A stretch of DNA of 64,000 bases from Parolsenella catena (GCF_003966955.1 NZ_AP019367.1:1240001-1304000); one strand, 5' to 3'. Shown: positions 25,151-33,874, numbered from the stretch's first letter. Numbers and translations are program-made. The notes: generated from the letters alone by a model not told the origin.

Positions 25151-26536
25151 CTACTCACCGCTCTTTGGCGCGGGCTGCTCGTCCTCGTCCTCATCGGACT
25201 CGAGGTCTTGGGCATCCTGAGCGCCCTTGGCGACGTCAGCTGCCGTGTAGAGCGCAAGCTGCGTGGGAACCGCCACGGCAAGCGCATAGACGAGCGCGCC
25301 CATGCCGCAGGCGAGCGAGACGGCGAACTCGCGGACGTGACCGGGCAGAAGGACCGCCGCGACCACCGCCGCGACGAGCACGACGCCCGCGACGCCCATG
25401 AGGCAGTTGCGCTCGTGGCCGCAGGCAACCTGCTGGGACTTGCGCACCGAGGCGCCGGCGTCACGCTCGGAGCGATAGCGCACCGCCACGCGCACGCCCG
25501 CGACGAGCGCGCACAGCTCGGTTACGGCCAGGCCCGCGAGCTCCATGCGGCCGAGGACGACGACGTCGAAGCGCGCCACGAGCGTGAGAATGCCAAGCGC
25601 GATGATTACGGAGACGGTTGCGGCTTCCGCGCAGACCCCGCCGGCCGCCCCGAGCCTGCGAGCAGCGACGAGGCAGGCCACGAACGACACGACGATAAAT
25701 GCCGCCAGGACAAGGACGGGCGCGTCATCGCCCAGCGTGGCGCCGACCTCGGCGGGCTCGGTCTGCGAGAGGGAGCACCTCAGCCGGCCGCCGGCGATGG
25801 CCGAGGCGTACGCATAGGCCTGGTCCTCGGTGAAGCCGCCGGAGATGTTGATCTTGCCGCCCTCGATCTTTTCGCTCACGGACGGCGAGGCAATGATGGT
25901 GCCGTCCATGACGACGGCGATCTGGCCCGAGGCCCCGTCCTGGGAGAGGTCCTCCGTGGCGTCCGAGAGCGCCGAGGCGCCGCTGGCGTCCAGGGAGACG
26001 GAGATGCCGTAGTAGGTCATGCCGTAGTAGTTCTGGGAGACGACGCTTGCGCCCTTGACCTCGTCGGACGTGACGAACGCGTCGTAGGAGCCCTGCTCGA
26101 GCTCAATGTTCGAGGCGTTGTTCTGGAGCTTCTGAAGCACGTCGGCGTCGGAGATGGAGTCAACACGCACGAGCTCGAGGGCACCGCCTCGCGTGAGGGC
26201 GTCTGCCACCGAGGCGGCGTCATAGTTGGAGGGGACGCGCAGCTCGAAGGTGTCGTCGCCCGTCTGGGAGACCTGCACGTCATGCTGCTCGAGCGCGTCG
26301 GCGCGCCGGCGGAGCACGGTAAGGACGTCGGCGGCGCCCGTGCCGTCCGCGTAGTCTGTGGCCGTGAGGGTCACGGCGTTGCCACCGGCGAGGTCGACGC
26401 CCAGCGGAATGCCCCACATGGGCAGGAAGAGCGCCACGAGCGAGGCCACGAGCAGGACCGCCGTGAGCGCGATGGGACCCGCGAGCCGCTTCTTCTCGGC
26501 CGATATCCTTGCCTTGAACCTCTCGTCCCGCTTCAT
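25151..26536 (-). CDS. Divergent SecD-like protein
   Basis: A 461-residue membrane protein related to SecD of the Sec translocon. It has an N-terminal helix (about 18-40), the VDLAGGNAVTLTA start of the periplasmic domain, the RRRADALEQHDVQVSQTGDD segment, GGFTEDQAYAYASAIAGGRL before helix 2, and a C-terminal membrane part of five helices. The conserved DANVLI and D-x-N-x-TT charged motifs of SecD helices 4-5, needed for proton-driven function, are not seen. No secF is next to it. It may be a degenerate or specialised copy. The ATG at 26536 follows AAGGGGG. It leads the recJ-relA operon. Confidence 0.75.
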   Translation of the reverse strand: MKRDERFKARISAEKKRLAGPIALTAVLLVASLVALFLPMWGIPLGVDLAGGNAVTLTATDYADGTGAADVLTVLRRRADALEQHDVQVSQTGDDTFELRVPSNYDAASVADALTRGGALELVRVDSISDADVLQKLQNNASNIELEQGSYDAFVTSDEVKGASVVSQNYYGMTYYGISVSLDASGASALSDATEDLSQDGASGQIAVVMDGTIIASPSVSEKIEGGKINISGGFTEDQAYAYASAIAGGRLRCSLSQTEPAEVGATLGDDAPVLVLAAFIVVSFVACLVAARRLGAAGGVCAEAATVSVIIALGILTLVARFDVVVLGRMELAGLAVTELCALVAGVRVAVRYRSERDAGASVRKSQQVACGHERNCLMGVAGVVLVAAVVAAVLLPGHVREFAVSLACGMGALVYALAVAVPTQLALYTAADVAKGAQDAQDLESDEDEDEQPAPKSGE

Positions 26537-26597
26537 GGAAACCCCCTTGCGCGGCGCGGGCGAGAAGCCGGCGCCACAGTCGTCGTTTAACCTTTTG

Positions 26598-26603
26598 ATT
26601 GTA
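26598..26603 (-). promoter_or_regulatory. Putative -10 of the secD operon
   Basis: TACAAT on the minus strand, about 62 bp before the secD start and just after the tgt terminator. The -35 side (TTCGCG at 17 bp) is weak and overlaps the terminator T-run. Confidence 0.4.
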
Positions 26604-26622
26604 CCTAAAACGGCAGGTAGCG

Positions 26623-26669
26623 CGAAAAGCCGCAGCCCCGCGGACCCAATGGGAGCGCGGGGCTGCGGC
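26623..26669 (-). terminator. Terminator of tgt
   Basis: A perfect 14-bp hairpin with arms GCCGCAGCCCCGCG and CGCGGGGCTGCGGC (26629-26669) is followed on the minus strand by TTTTCGC. Confidence 0.88.
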
Positions 26670-26734
26670 ACCAAGGCGGGCTTGGGCTTTTGGGACTGCC
26701 CCCGATCGGTCTGACGGGACGCCGCCGGAGGCGC

Positions 26735-27925
26735 CTAGAAGTCGTTTGCGGCGGGAGAGTCCATCCAGTCTCGGTAGAACTGCTCGTAGCGACCCTGCGC
26801 GATGGCGGCGCGCACGCGCTCCATGAGGGCGAGCAGGTAGCGAATGTTGTGCTGCGACAGCAGGATGCCGCCGAGCATCTCCCCCTGGCGCACGAGGTGG
26901 TGGATGTAGGCGCGCGTGAAGCCGCCCGCGCACGCCGGGCAGTCGCAGTGCTCGTCGAGCACGCGCTGGTCGTGCTTGAAGCGGGCGTTCTTGAGGTTCA
27001 GGCGTCCCTCGCTCGAGAAGGCCGTGCCCATACGCGCGGTGCGCGTGGGCAGCACGCAGTCGAACATGTCGACGCCCGAGGCGACGGCGCGCACGAGCGT
27101 GGTGGGGTTGCCCACGCCCATGAGGTAGCGCGGCTTGTTCTTGGGCATGTGCTCCGCCACGAGCGGCTCGAGCGTCTCATACATCGTCTCGTGGTCCTCG
27201 CCCACGGAGTAGCCGCCGATGCCGTATCCCGGGAAGTCGCCGCACTCCTCGAGGTGAGCGAGGCTCCTCAGGCGCAGGTCCATGTGCATGCCGCCCTGGA
27301 CGATGCCAAAGAGCGCCTGGTCTGGGCGCGTGTGGGCGTTCCAACAGCGCTCGCCCCACATGCTGGAGAGCTCGACGGCGCGCGCCACGTAGGCCTTCGT
27401 GGCCGGGTAGCCCGGGCACTGGTCGAGCTGCATGCAGATGTCGCTGCCGAGCTTCTCGGCGATGGCCATGTTGTCCTCGGGCGTCCAGCGGATGCGCGCG
27501 CCGTCGTACTCGATGGCCCGGAAGCTCACGCCCTCGTTCGTGAGCTTCATGAACTCGTTGTGCGAGAACACCTGGAACCCACCCGAGTCCGTGAGGATGG
27601 GGCCGTTCCAGCGCATGAACTTATGCACGCCGCCCATCTCGGCCACGAGGTCGGCGCCGGGGCGCATGGCGAGGTGGTAGGTGTTGTTGAGAATGATCTT
27701 GGCGCCAAGGTCCGCCACCTGGGAGGGCATGAGGCCCTTGACCGTGGCCTTTGTGCCCACGGGCATGAAGATGGGCGTGGGGACGTCGCCGTGGGCGGTG
27801 TGGAAGACGCCGCAGCGCGCGTGGGTCTTGGGGTCTTGCGCCGTGATGTCGAAGTGGAACAGGTTGTCTGGGAGCTCGCCGGGCTGCGGCCAGGCCGCGC
27901 GCAGCGAGTCGTCGGAAAGCGTCAT
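26735..27925 (-). CDS. tgt: Queuine/preQ1 tRNA-guanine transglycosylase
   Basis: Exchanges the guanine at the wobble position of GUN-anticodon tRNAs for preQ1, in the queuosine pathway. The 396-residue protein has the catalytic aspartates in ILTDSGGFQVFS and GVDMFDCVLPTRTAR, the substrate loop GIVQGGMH and the zinc site CDCPAC plus a later His. The ATG at 27925 is seven bases after AAGGGG; an ATG at 27931 (two codons longer) is almost on top of that site. queA and queH lie nearby on the same strand. It diverges from the coiled-coil gene at 28072. Confidence 0.96.
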   Translation of the reverse strand: MTLSDDSLRAAWPQPGELPDNLFHFDITAQDPKTHARCGVFHTAHGDVPTPIFMPVGTKATVKGLMPSQVADLGAKIILNNTYHLAMRPGADLVAEMGGVHKFMRWNGPILTDSGGFQVFSHNEFMKLTNEGVSFRAIEYDGARIRWTPEDNMAIAEKLGSDICMQLDQCPGYPATKAYVARAVELSSMWGERCWNAHTRPDQALFGIVQGGMHMDLRLRSLAHLEECGDFPGYGIGGYSVGEDHETMYETLEPLVAEHMPKNKPRYLMGVGNPTTLVRAVASGVDMFDCVLPTRTARMGTAFSSEGRLNLKNARFKHDQRVLDEHCDCPACAGGFTRAYIHHLVRQGEMLGGILLSQHNIRYLLALMERVRAAIAQGRYEQFYRDWMDSPAANDF

Positions 27926-28071
27926 GCTCATACCCCTTGTCCGTGGCCGCGGGCGGCGGCCGTTGTATAACCTTGAATTGTCGCACAACGCGTGAATGCC
28001 GCGCGCAATCGCACATACTGTCCGCGCGATGGTCCACAATGGGTCTCCAGAAGAGACGAGAGCGAGGACGC

Positions 28072-29553
28072 ATGGCAGACGAGACGGAAGAGACCAAGGC
28101 CGAGGAGCACCTCGAGCAGGCGGAGACCGAGGAGCACGCCGAACAGGAGGAGCCCGAGGCGAGCGAGGAGTCGGACGGCAATCGCGGGCCGGCCGATGGA
28201 CCCGCCAGCCTCGAATCGCAGGACGAGCCCAGGGCAGACTCCGAGCAGGGCGGCGGGCCCGAGGACGGCGACGAGGCAGACGCCGAGCAGGGCACTGAGC
28301 TCACCGACGACACCGAGCCCGCCGACGCCTCCGAGGAGAACGACGAGCCGGCCGAGCCCGTCACCGAGCCCACCACGGAGCCCGTCTCACCGCAGCAGAG
28401 AATCATCGACACGGCACAGCGGGCCGCCCAGGCGGGGACGGCGTCCGTGACCGAGGGCGTCTCGGCCGTCCGTGAGCTCTCCGCCGCCAGGCGCGCCCAC
28501 GCCACGGCGTTCAAGGAGCTCGAAACGCTCGAGAGGGACACGAAGCGGCTCGCCGAGCAGCTCGAGCACCGCCGCGACGTGGAGAGCAACTACGAGCGCA
28601 TCGTCGAGGTGCAGACGGCAGAGATCGAGGACGCGGGACGCGCGCTCGAGCGTGCGCGCGTGCGCAGGGCAAACCTCGAGTCCCAACTCGAGGGCAAGAA
28701 CAACGAGCTCAAGCGCCTCAAGGAGGCAAACAGCCAGAAGATGGCCCCCTCCCGCAAGCTCATGGAGCAGGCAAAGGACGCGCTCGCCAAGGCCGAGCGC
28801 GCACAGGCCGAGGCTCGGCGCGCCCTCAAGAACGCCCAGGCCCAGGCAGACGAGGCCACGGCAAGCCGTGACTCGAAGCTGCAGGCGGCCAAGCGCGCGG
28901 CAGACACCGCCTCCGCCAAGCTCGCCCGCCAGCAGGACCAGCTCACCGAGATGCGACGCGACCCCTCGGCGGGCGCCAAGGGCCTCTCCCAGGCAAGCAG
29001 CTCGGTGGCGGCGGCCCTGGCCCAGCTCGAGAACGCGCGCGAGAACGTCGCACGCGTCAACCAGGAGACGGGGCAGGCCGTCCAGATCGCGCAGACGCAC
29101 CTGTACACGCAGCGCAAGTCTCTCGAGGAGGCCGAGACCGACCTCGCGCAGGCCCGCGCGCGCGAGGAGGAGCTGCGCGGCGCCTACGACGCAAAGCGCT
29201 CGGAGGCAGACGAGCAGGAGTCAGCCGTGTCCTCGAAGACCTCCGAGCTCGAGAAATCCCTCGAGCAGACCAGGGACGACGAGGCCGGCGCCCGCGGACG
29301 CGGGCAGGCCGCCCAGGCCGCGCTCGAGGAGGCACGCGACATCCACGCCCACCCCGAGCTCACCGACGAGCTTAGCGAGCGCTGCCAGGAGAGCCGCGCG
29401 AGGACGGAGGAGCAGCGCAGGCTCGTCGAGCGCCTTGCCACCGAGGAGCGCATAGTCCGCGAGCGCACGCAGCGCACGCGCAAGGTCTTCTACGCGCTCG
29501 TGGCCGCGGCCGTGGTCATCGTGCTGCTCGCGGTCCTTCTCGCGTTTGGCTGA
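28072..29553 (+). CDS. Unknown acidic coiled-coil protein with C-terminal membrane anchor
   Basis: I do not recognise this 493-residue protein. Residues 1-105 are very acidic (runs of Glu and Asp with Ala, Pro, Ser). Residues 125-465 form a long coiled coil rich in Ala, Arg, Glu and Gln. The last 23 residues, VFYALVAAAVVIVLLAVLLAFG, are a single membrane helix ending at the stop, so it is tail-anchored with the coil in the cytoplasm. The ATG at 28072 follows GCGAGGACGC. It could be a cell-shape or membrane-organising protein, but that is a guess. A GC hairpin follows at 29554-29584. Confidence 0.7.
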   Translation: MADETEETKAEEHLEQAETEEHAEQEEPEASEESDGNRGPADGPASLESQDEPRADSEQGGGPEDGDEADAEQGTELTDDTEPADASEENDEPAEPVTEPTTEPVSPQQRIIDTAQRAAQAGTASVTEGVSAVRELSAARRAHATAFKELETLERDTKRLAEQLEHRRDVESNYERIVEVQTAEIEDAGRALERARVRRANLESQLEGKNNELKRLKEANSQKMAPSRKLMEQAKDALAKAERAQAEARRALKNAQAQADEATASRDSKLQAAKRAADTASAKLARQQDQLTEMRRDPSAGAKGLSQASSSVAAALAQLENARENVARVNQETGQAVQIAQTHLYTQRKSLEEAETDLAQARAREEELRGAYDAKRSEADEQESAVSSKTSELEKSLEQTRDDEAGARGRGQAAQAALEEARDIHAHPELTDELSERCQESRARTEEQRRLVERLATEERIVRERTQRTRKVFYALVAAAVVIVLLAVLLAFG

Positions 29554-29584
29554 GTTGGCAGGGGGGGGAACAACCCCTGCCAAC
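29554..29584 (+). other. GC hairpin after the coiled-coil gene
   Basis: GTTGGCAGGGG and CCCCTGCCAAC form a perfect 11-bp stem with a nine-base loop, starting one base after the stop. No T-run follows, so it is not a classical terminator but may protect the mRNA end or stop with Rho. Confidence 0.5.
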
Positions 29585-29695
29585 CGCACTAGAGGAACAG
29601 CTTTATTCCCAGGGTTCTTGTCGGCGCATGGCGAAGTGGGACAAGGCGCGCACGACAAGGAGCACCCCCCCAGCGTCATGCGCGCCAATGCCCGG

Positions 29696-30922
29696 CTACT
29701 CGATGAGCATGGCGTCACCGAAGCTCAGGAAGCGGTAGCGCTCGCGCATGGCCGCGGCGTAGGCGTCCATGATCTGGTCGTGGGTGGCAAGCGCGCTCAC
29801 GAGCATCATGAGCGTGGAGCGCGGCACGTGGAAGTTCGTGATGAGGGCGTCCACCACGTGATACGTGCTGCCCGGCATGAGGTAGAGCTGCGTGGTGGCG
29901 TTCTCGCGCACCACGATGTCACCGCGGCCGAGCGTGTCGGCCGAGTCCTCGCGACCCGCAAAGCCGCGCGCCACCATGGGCGGCTCGGCGGCCGGCGCCT
30001 CGGCGTCAAAGGCGCTCTCCAGCGAGCGCACGGCCGTGGTGCCCACGGCGACCACGCGGTGTCCCGCCGCCTTCGTGGCGTGCACGGCGTCGATGACGTC
30101 TCGCGTCACGTGGTAGCGCTCCGTGTGCATGACGTGCTGGGTGGGGTCGTCCTCCTCGACGAGGCGGAACGTGTCGATGCCCACCTCGAGCTCCACCGTG
30201 GCCCAGCCGATGCCCTTGGCCTTCAGGCGCTCGATGAGTTCGGGCGTGAAGTGCAGGCCTGCCGTGGGCGCGGCGGCGGAGTGCTCCTCGTGCATGGCGT
30301 AGACGGTCTGGTACTTCTCGGGGTCGCCCTCGTAGCTCGTGATGTAGGGCGGCAGCGGCACGTGGCCCGCCGCATGGATCGCGGCATCGAGCGTGCGCGG
30401 CTCGCCGGTGGCGGGGTCCTCCCCCTTCGGCTCGAAGCGCACGAGCCTGCCTCCCTTGGAGTCCTCCACGAAGTCGACGACCTCTCCCGTGAGCACAACC
30501 GGCGAGCTCTCGGGGGCATGCAGGCCGCCGGCGCGGTACTCGATGAGCGCGCCGGGCTTCAGGCGCTTGCCGGGATTGACGAGGCACTCCCAGACGTGAC
30601 CCATGGCGTCCAAGTCCTCGCGACGCTTGAGCAGCAGGGTCTCGGCGACGCCACCCGTCTTTGCCTTGCGGCCCACGAGGCGCGCCGGCATGACGCGCGT
30701 CTTGTTGGCCACGAGCAGGTCTCCCGGCTCGAGGTAGTCCGCGATGTCGTAGAAGTGGCGGTGCTCCACCGAGCCACCGTCGGCGATCGCCTCGGCCTCG
30801 CCGGTGACGCCCGCCCCGCCGCCTCGGTGCAGCACGAGCAGCCTGCAGGAGTCACGGGGGTCTGCGGGGGCCTGGGCGATGAGCTCGTCGGGCAGGGGAT
30901 AGTCAAAGTCATCGGTGCGCAT
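29696..30922 (-). CDS. queA: S-adenosylmethionine:tRNA ribosyltransferase-isomerase
   Basis: Moves the ribosyl part of SAM onto preQ1 in tRNA, giving epoxyqueuosine. The 408-residue protein begins MRTDDFDYPLPDELIAQAPA and has the usual family blocks DLLVANKTRVMPARL, PLPPYI, AAPTAGLHFT and TNFHVPRSTLMMLVSA. It is slightly longer than the usual 340-350, because of inserts around 150-220. The ATG at 30922 is set by the family start. A terminator for the SDR gene sits upstream, so queA has its own promoter. Confidence 0.95.
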   Translation of the reverse strand: MRTDDFDYPLPDELIAQAPADPRDSCRLLVLHRGGGAGVTGEAEAIADGGSVEHRHFYDIADYLEPGDLLVANKTRVMPARLVGRKAKTGGVAETLLLKRREDLDAMGHVWECLVNPGKRLKPGALIEYRAGGLHAPESSPVVLTGEVVDFVEDSKGGRLVRFEPKGEDPATGEPRTLDAAIHAAGHVPLPPYITSYEGDPEKYQTVYAMHEEHSAAAPTAGLHFTPELIERLKAKGIGWATVELEVGIDTFRLVEEDDPTQHVMHTERYHVTRDVIDAVHATKAAGHRVVAVGTTAVRSLESAFDAEAPAAEPPMVARGFAGREDSADTLGRGDIVVRENATTQLYLMPGSTYHVVDALITNFHVPRSTLMMLVSALATHDQIMDAYAAAMRERYRFLSFGDAMLIE

Positions 30923-30981
30923 GGGTACTCCTTCTCGCGTGTTCAGCGCTCCCCAGTGTAGTTCTCGCGCGCGATGGCCGC

Positions 30982-31020
30982 AAAAAGAGGCGGGGCCGGG
31001 CGCCAACGTCCCAGCCCCGC
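30982..31020 (-). terminator. Terminator of the SDR gene
   Basis: GCGGGGCCGGG (30990-31000) pairs with CCCAGCCCCGC (31010-31020) with one G-T pair, followed on the minus strand by CTCTTTTTG. Confidence 0.82.
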
Positions 31021-31107
31021 TCGCTCGGTTCGAGCATATCGGACGCAATGGCGGGGCGAAGACGGCCAAAGGGGTCGAATCGTCCCGGCGCCCGCATCCC
31101 TGGGGCG

Positions 31108-31908
31108 CTACGGCCTCTGACCCATGCCACCCTCAAGCGTGACGGTCTCGCCGTTCATGTACTTGAAGTCCGGGCCGCACAGCTGCACGACGACGCGACC
31201 GATCTCGCGCTCGACGTCACCGTAGTGGCCGGCGGGCGGCATGTGGACGTTGGCGGCAAACGCCTCGGGATAGGCCGCCTGGAAGTTCTCGAGCTGGGCC
31301 GTCCAGGCAAGCGGGCAGACGATGTTGACGTTCACGCCGTCGGCGCCCCACTCGTTGGCGGCCACGCGCGTGAGACCGCGGATGCCCTCCTTGGCGGCGG
31401 CGTAGGAGCACTGGCCGTAGTTGCCGAACAGGCCGGCGCCCGAGGCGAAGTTCACAACCGAGCCCCTCGTCTCCTTGAGGTGCGGGTAGGCCTTCTGCAT
31501 GTAGAGGAACGTGGCGTACAGGCCCGAGTAGATGGCGAGGTCGAACTGGTCCATCGTGTGGTCGGCGATCGTGACGCCGGAGGCCGAGGCCTGCGCGTTG
31601 TTCACGAGCGCGTCGATGCGGCCGAACTTGGCGATTGCTTGGTCGATGACGTTTTGGACCACGGCCTCGTTGTCCTGGCCGGCGGAGACGTCGGCGGCAA
31701 CGGGGAGCACGCTCACGCCGTACTCGGCCTCGAGCGACTCCTTGGCCGCCTCGAGCTTGGCCACGTTGCGGCCCGTGATGACGAGGTTCGCGCCCTCCTT
31801 GGCAAACGCGATGTCGATGCCGTAGCCGATCGACCCGGCGCTTCCGTCCTTGAGCGTTGCCTTGCCGCCTCCGGTGACGATGACGGTCTTTCCAGTGAAC
31901 AGGCCCAT
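31108..31908 (-). CDS. Short-chain dehydrogenase/reductase
   Basis: NAD(P)-dependent oxidoreductase of the classical SDR fold, 266 residues. The cofactor loop is VTGGGKATLKDGSAGSIGYG, longer than the usual TGxxxGIG by several residues. NNAQASA, the serine in VVNFASGAGLF and the YAAAK catalytic motif are present. The C-terminal YMNGETVTLEGGM is usual. Substrate unknown; gut Coriobacteria use SDRs on steroids and sugars but nothing here shows which. The ATG at 31908 follows AAGGAGG. It stands alone, with its own terminator. Confidence 0.88.
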   Translation of the reverse strand: MGLFTGKTVIVTGGGKATLKDGSAGSIGYGIDIAFAKEGANLVITGRNVAKLEAAKESLEAEYGVSVLPVAADVSAGQDNEAVVQNVIDQAIAKFGRIDALVNNAQASASGVTIADHTMDQFDLAIYSGLYATFLYMQKAYPHLKETRGSVVNFASGAGLFGNYGQCSYAAAKEGIRGLTRVAANEWGADGVNVNIVCPLAWTAQLENFQAAYPEAFAANVHMPPAGHYGDVEREIGRVVVQLCGPDFKYMNGETVTLEGGMGQRP

Positions 31909-32077
31909 GGGGTCCTCCTTGCTCGCCGGCTCCAAGCGCATCTGCGTGGTTCGCCAGGGCTTTCCACCCTATCCGCCGAGGCGTCAGGAGGTCGAGGGAC
32001 AATCGGGCGGGCGGGGCGGCACGGCGTGCGAGCGGGCACGCCAGCCAGGCGAGCGGTGCCTCGGCGCCCGTGAGCGG

Positions 32078-32731
32078 CTACCCCTGTGCCACGACGCCCG
32101 CAGCGGCCCGCCTCGCGGCCTTCTCGCGCTTGCGCTCGTCACGGCGCTCGTGGCGCTCGATGGCGGCCTCCGCGGCCGAGAAGCGACAGCCGCAGTAGTT
32201 CTGGCGATACATCCCACGCTCACGGCTCTCGCGCGTGGCCTGCGGGTAGAGGGGACGCCAGTCGCGGGTGACGGGCACGAGGCCGCAGGCGCGCGCCGTG
32301 CGCTCGAGGATGGCCGAGCAGTCGTCGAACAGCTGGTAGGGCGAGACGGCAAGCGTCGTGGAAATGTGCGTGAAGCCCAGCTCGGAGGCAGCCTTGCACG
32401 CGTTTGCAAGGCGGATCGCGTAGCAGGCGCGACAGCGCGCCACGCGCTCGAACCCGTGCGGGGCCACGGCGCGCTCCCATGCGAGCCGCTGCTCGGCGAG
32501 CGTGGCCGTGGAGCTCACGCCCGAGCCGGCGCCGCGCTCGCAGCGGATGACGGGCACATCGACGTCATCGGCCCAGGCAAGCAGCGTCTCAAGACGCACG
32601 TCATGCTCGGCGGCGGACTGGATGTTGGGGTTGTCCCACAGGATGGTGGGCTCAAAGCCCTCCTCGCGAAGGCTCGCCACGGGCATGAGCGAGCAGGGGC
32701 CGCAGCAGGCGTGCAGGGCAAGCGGCGTCAT
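32078..32731 (-). CDS. queH: Epoxyqueuosine reductase QueH
   Basis: Reduces epoxyqueuosine in tRNA to queuosine, replacing the unrelated QueG. The 217-residue protein has the QueH cysteine pattern: HACCGPCS near the N-terminus, RCRACYAIRL in the middle and YCGC near the end, which bind an Fe-S cluster and a metal. The C-terminus is basic. It overlaps the nitroreductase stop by four bases (ATGA), so the two are one transcript. Together with tgt and queA it makes three queuosine genes within 6 kb. Confidence 0.93.
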   Translation of the reverse strand: MTPLALHACCGPCSLMPVASLREEGFEPTILWDNPNIQSAAEHDVRLETLLAWADDVDVPVIRCERGAGSGVSSTATLAEQRLAWERAVAPHGFERVARCRACYAIRLANACKAASELGFTHISTTLAVSPYQLFDDCSAILERTARACGLVPVTRDWRPLYPQATRESRERGMYRQNYCGCRFSAAEAAIERHERRDERKREKAARRAAAGVVAQG

Positions 32732-33549
32732 CGGGCCTTGCCCTCCCCCGCTGCGTCGGGCGCGGCGCCTGCCGTGGCGGCCGGTTCCTCCAGCGTGCCG
32801 TTCGCCGCGTAGGTGAAGTCGGCGAGCGTGCGCGCCACCGAGGCGCTCATCTCGCGCGAGAAGCCCGAGTTCCACTTGCGGCGGCAGAAGGCGGCAAGCC
32901 ACGCCTCGAAGCCGTCGTCCGGGTCCGCGGTGTGGCCCTCCTTCTGGGCGAGCAGGGCACGAAGGTCCTCGTCGCTGAGGTCCTGGTAGCGATTCTCGAA
33001 CACGACGCCCTCCAGCTCGAAGCGGCGCGGCTTTCTGCGCGCGAGCTGGCCGGGCGTGGGATGCCCCATGACGAGCATGGCCGCGGGCACCACGTAGCGC
33101 GGACAGCCCAGCAGGCTTGCCTGCTGCTCGCGGCGCTCGAGGATGTCGCCGATGTAGCACGAGCCGATCCCCAGCGAGCCCGCCGCCACGACGGCGTTCT
33201 GCGCCGCGCACATGACGTCCTCGAGGGCGAGCAGCGCGTCTCCGACGCCCGGGTCGCGGGGATCTGCGCCCACGAGGCCAAAGCCGCGCCACCAGCGGCG
33301 CACGTCGATGCAGAAGACGAGCACGAGTGGGGCGCGGGCAATGAAGGGCTGGTCGTCGCACGTATGGGCGAGCGCAGCCTTAAGCGCGGGATCACGCGCC
33401 ACGATGATGCTGTAGAGCTGCTGGTTGCCGGCGGTGGGCGCCTGGCACGCCGCCTCGAGGATGGCGCGCTCGTCTCGCTCGGAGATGGGCTCGTCGGTGA
33501 AGGCGCGCGTCGACGTGCGCGCCGTGAGCTGTGCCATGACCTCGTTCAT
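32728..33549 (-). CDS. Nitroreductase-family protein
   Basis: FMN-dependent oxidoreductase of 273 residues. It begins VMAQLTARTSTRAFTDEPIS, the typical nitroreductase start with RSxRxF for FMN phosphate binding, then QAPTAGNQQLYSIIV, and CYIGDILERREQQASLLG in the middle. The C-terminal 40 residues (rich in Ala, Glu) are extra. The substrate is unknown. The ATG at 33549 follows GGGGGAG. It is coupled to queH; a shared role is not proven. Confidence 0.88.
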   Translation of the reverse strand: MNEVMAQLTARTSTRAFTDEPISERDERAILEAACQAPTAGNQQLYSIIVARDPALKAALAHTCDDQPFIARAPLVLVFCIDVRRWWRGFGLVGADPRDPGVGDALLALEDVMCAAQNAVVAAGSLGIGSCYIGDILERREQQASLLGCPRYVVPAAMLVMGHPTPGQLARRKPRRFELEGVVFENRYQDLSDEDLRALLAQKEGHTADPDDGFEAWLAAFCRRKWNSGFSREMSASVARTLADFTYAANGTLEEPAATAGAAPDAAGEGKAR

Positions 33550-33674
33550 CGTGTCTCCCCCGTCTGCGGACCGTTTGCCCTGACAGTAGCGTGACCATGG
33601 TGCCGGGGTCAACCGTCACCACCCCGCGGCAATCCGCCCGCCATGCTGACCGTAAGAGTTCCTTTTCATGTTTG

Positions 33675-33704
33675 TTAACGTCCGCTCCATGAAACACATA
33701 TGCA
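33675..33704 (+). promoter_or_regulatory. Putative promoter of the plus-strand small RNA
   Basis: TTAACG (33675-33680) and TATGCA (33699-33704) with an 18-bp spacer on the plus strand. Fair at best. It is supported by the RNA-like structures and terminator that follow. Confidence 0.35.
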
Positions 33705-33710
33705 ACGTTG

Positions 33711-33844
33711 CGCAGGGATTATTCAGCCAAGCGCGGCGTGCGGAGAGGTTTTTACCCTTCCTCCCTTCCCTCTCCGCACGCCGCACGCTTGCCTCGAGCG
33801 AACCGACAAGGCCGAGCCTCCGCGAGAGGCCCGGCCCTTTTCTT
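33711..33844 (+). ncRNA. Candidate small RNA with a 21-bp stem and C/T-rich loop
   Basis: The plus strand between two minus-strand genes carries a long hairpin: CAAGCG plus a 15-bp arm (33728-33748) pairs with 33769-33791, broken only by a two-base bulge. The 20-base loop is nearly all C and T (TTTACCCTTCCTCCC). After a short linker comes a terminator (33810-33844) ending in TTTTCTT. No plus-strand gene lies upstream for 4 kb, and no reading frame with a ribosome site is visible, so this looks like an independent RNA gene of about 134 bases. Pyrimidine-rich loops often pair with ribosome binding sites. It matches no RNA I know. Confidence 0.6.
33810..33844 (+). terminator. Terminator of the small RNA
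   Basis: GGCCGAGCCTC and GAGGCCCGGCC form an 11-bp stem with one A-C mismatch and loop CGCGA, then CTTTTCTT on the plus strand. On the minus strand the T-run is poor, so plus is the likely direction, although it may also serve the superoxide reductase gene. Confidence 0.7.
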
Positions 33845-33874
33845 GTATGCATGTGATGCGCACGGCGGCGCCCG

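Noticed and set aside
29554-29584. Intrinsic terminator of the coiled-coil gene
   Set aside because: The hairpin is perfect but no T-run follows on either strand, so it was listed only as a hairpin.
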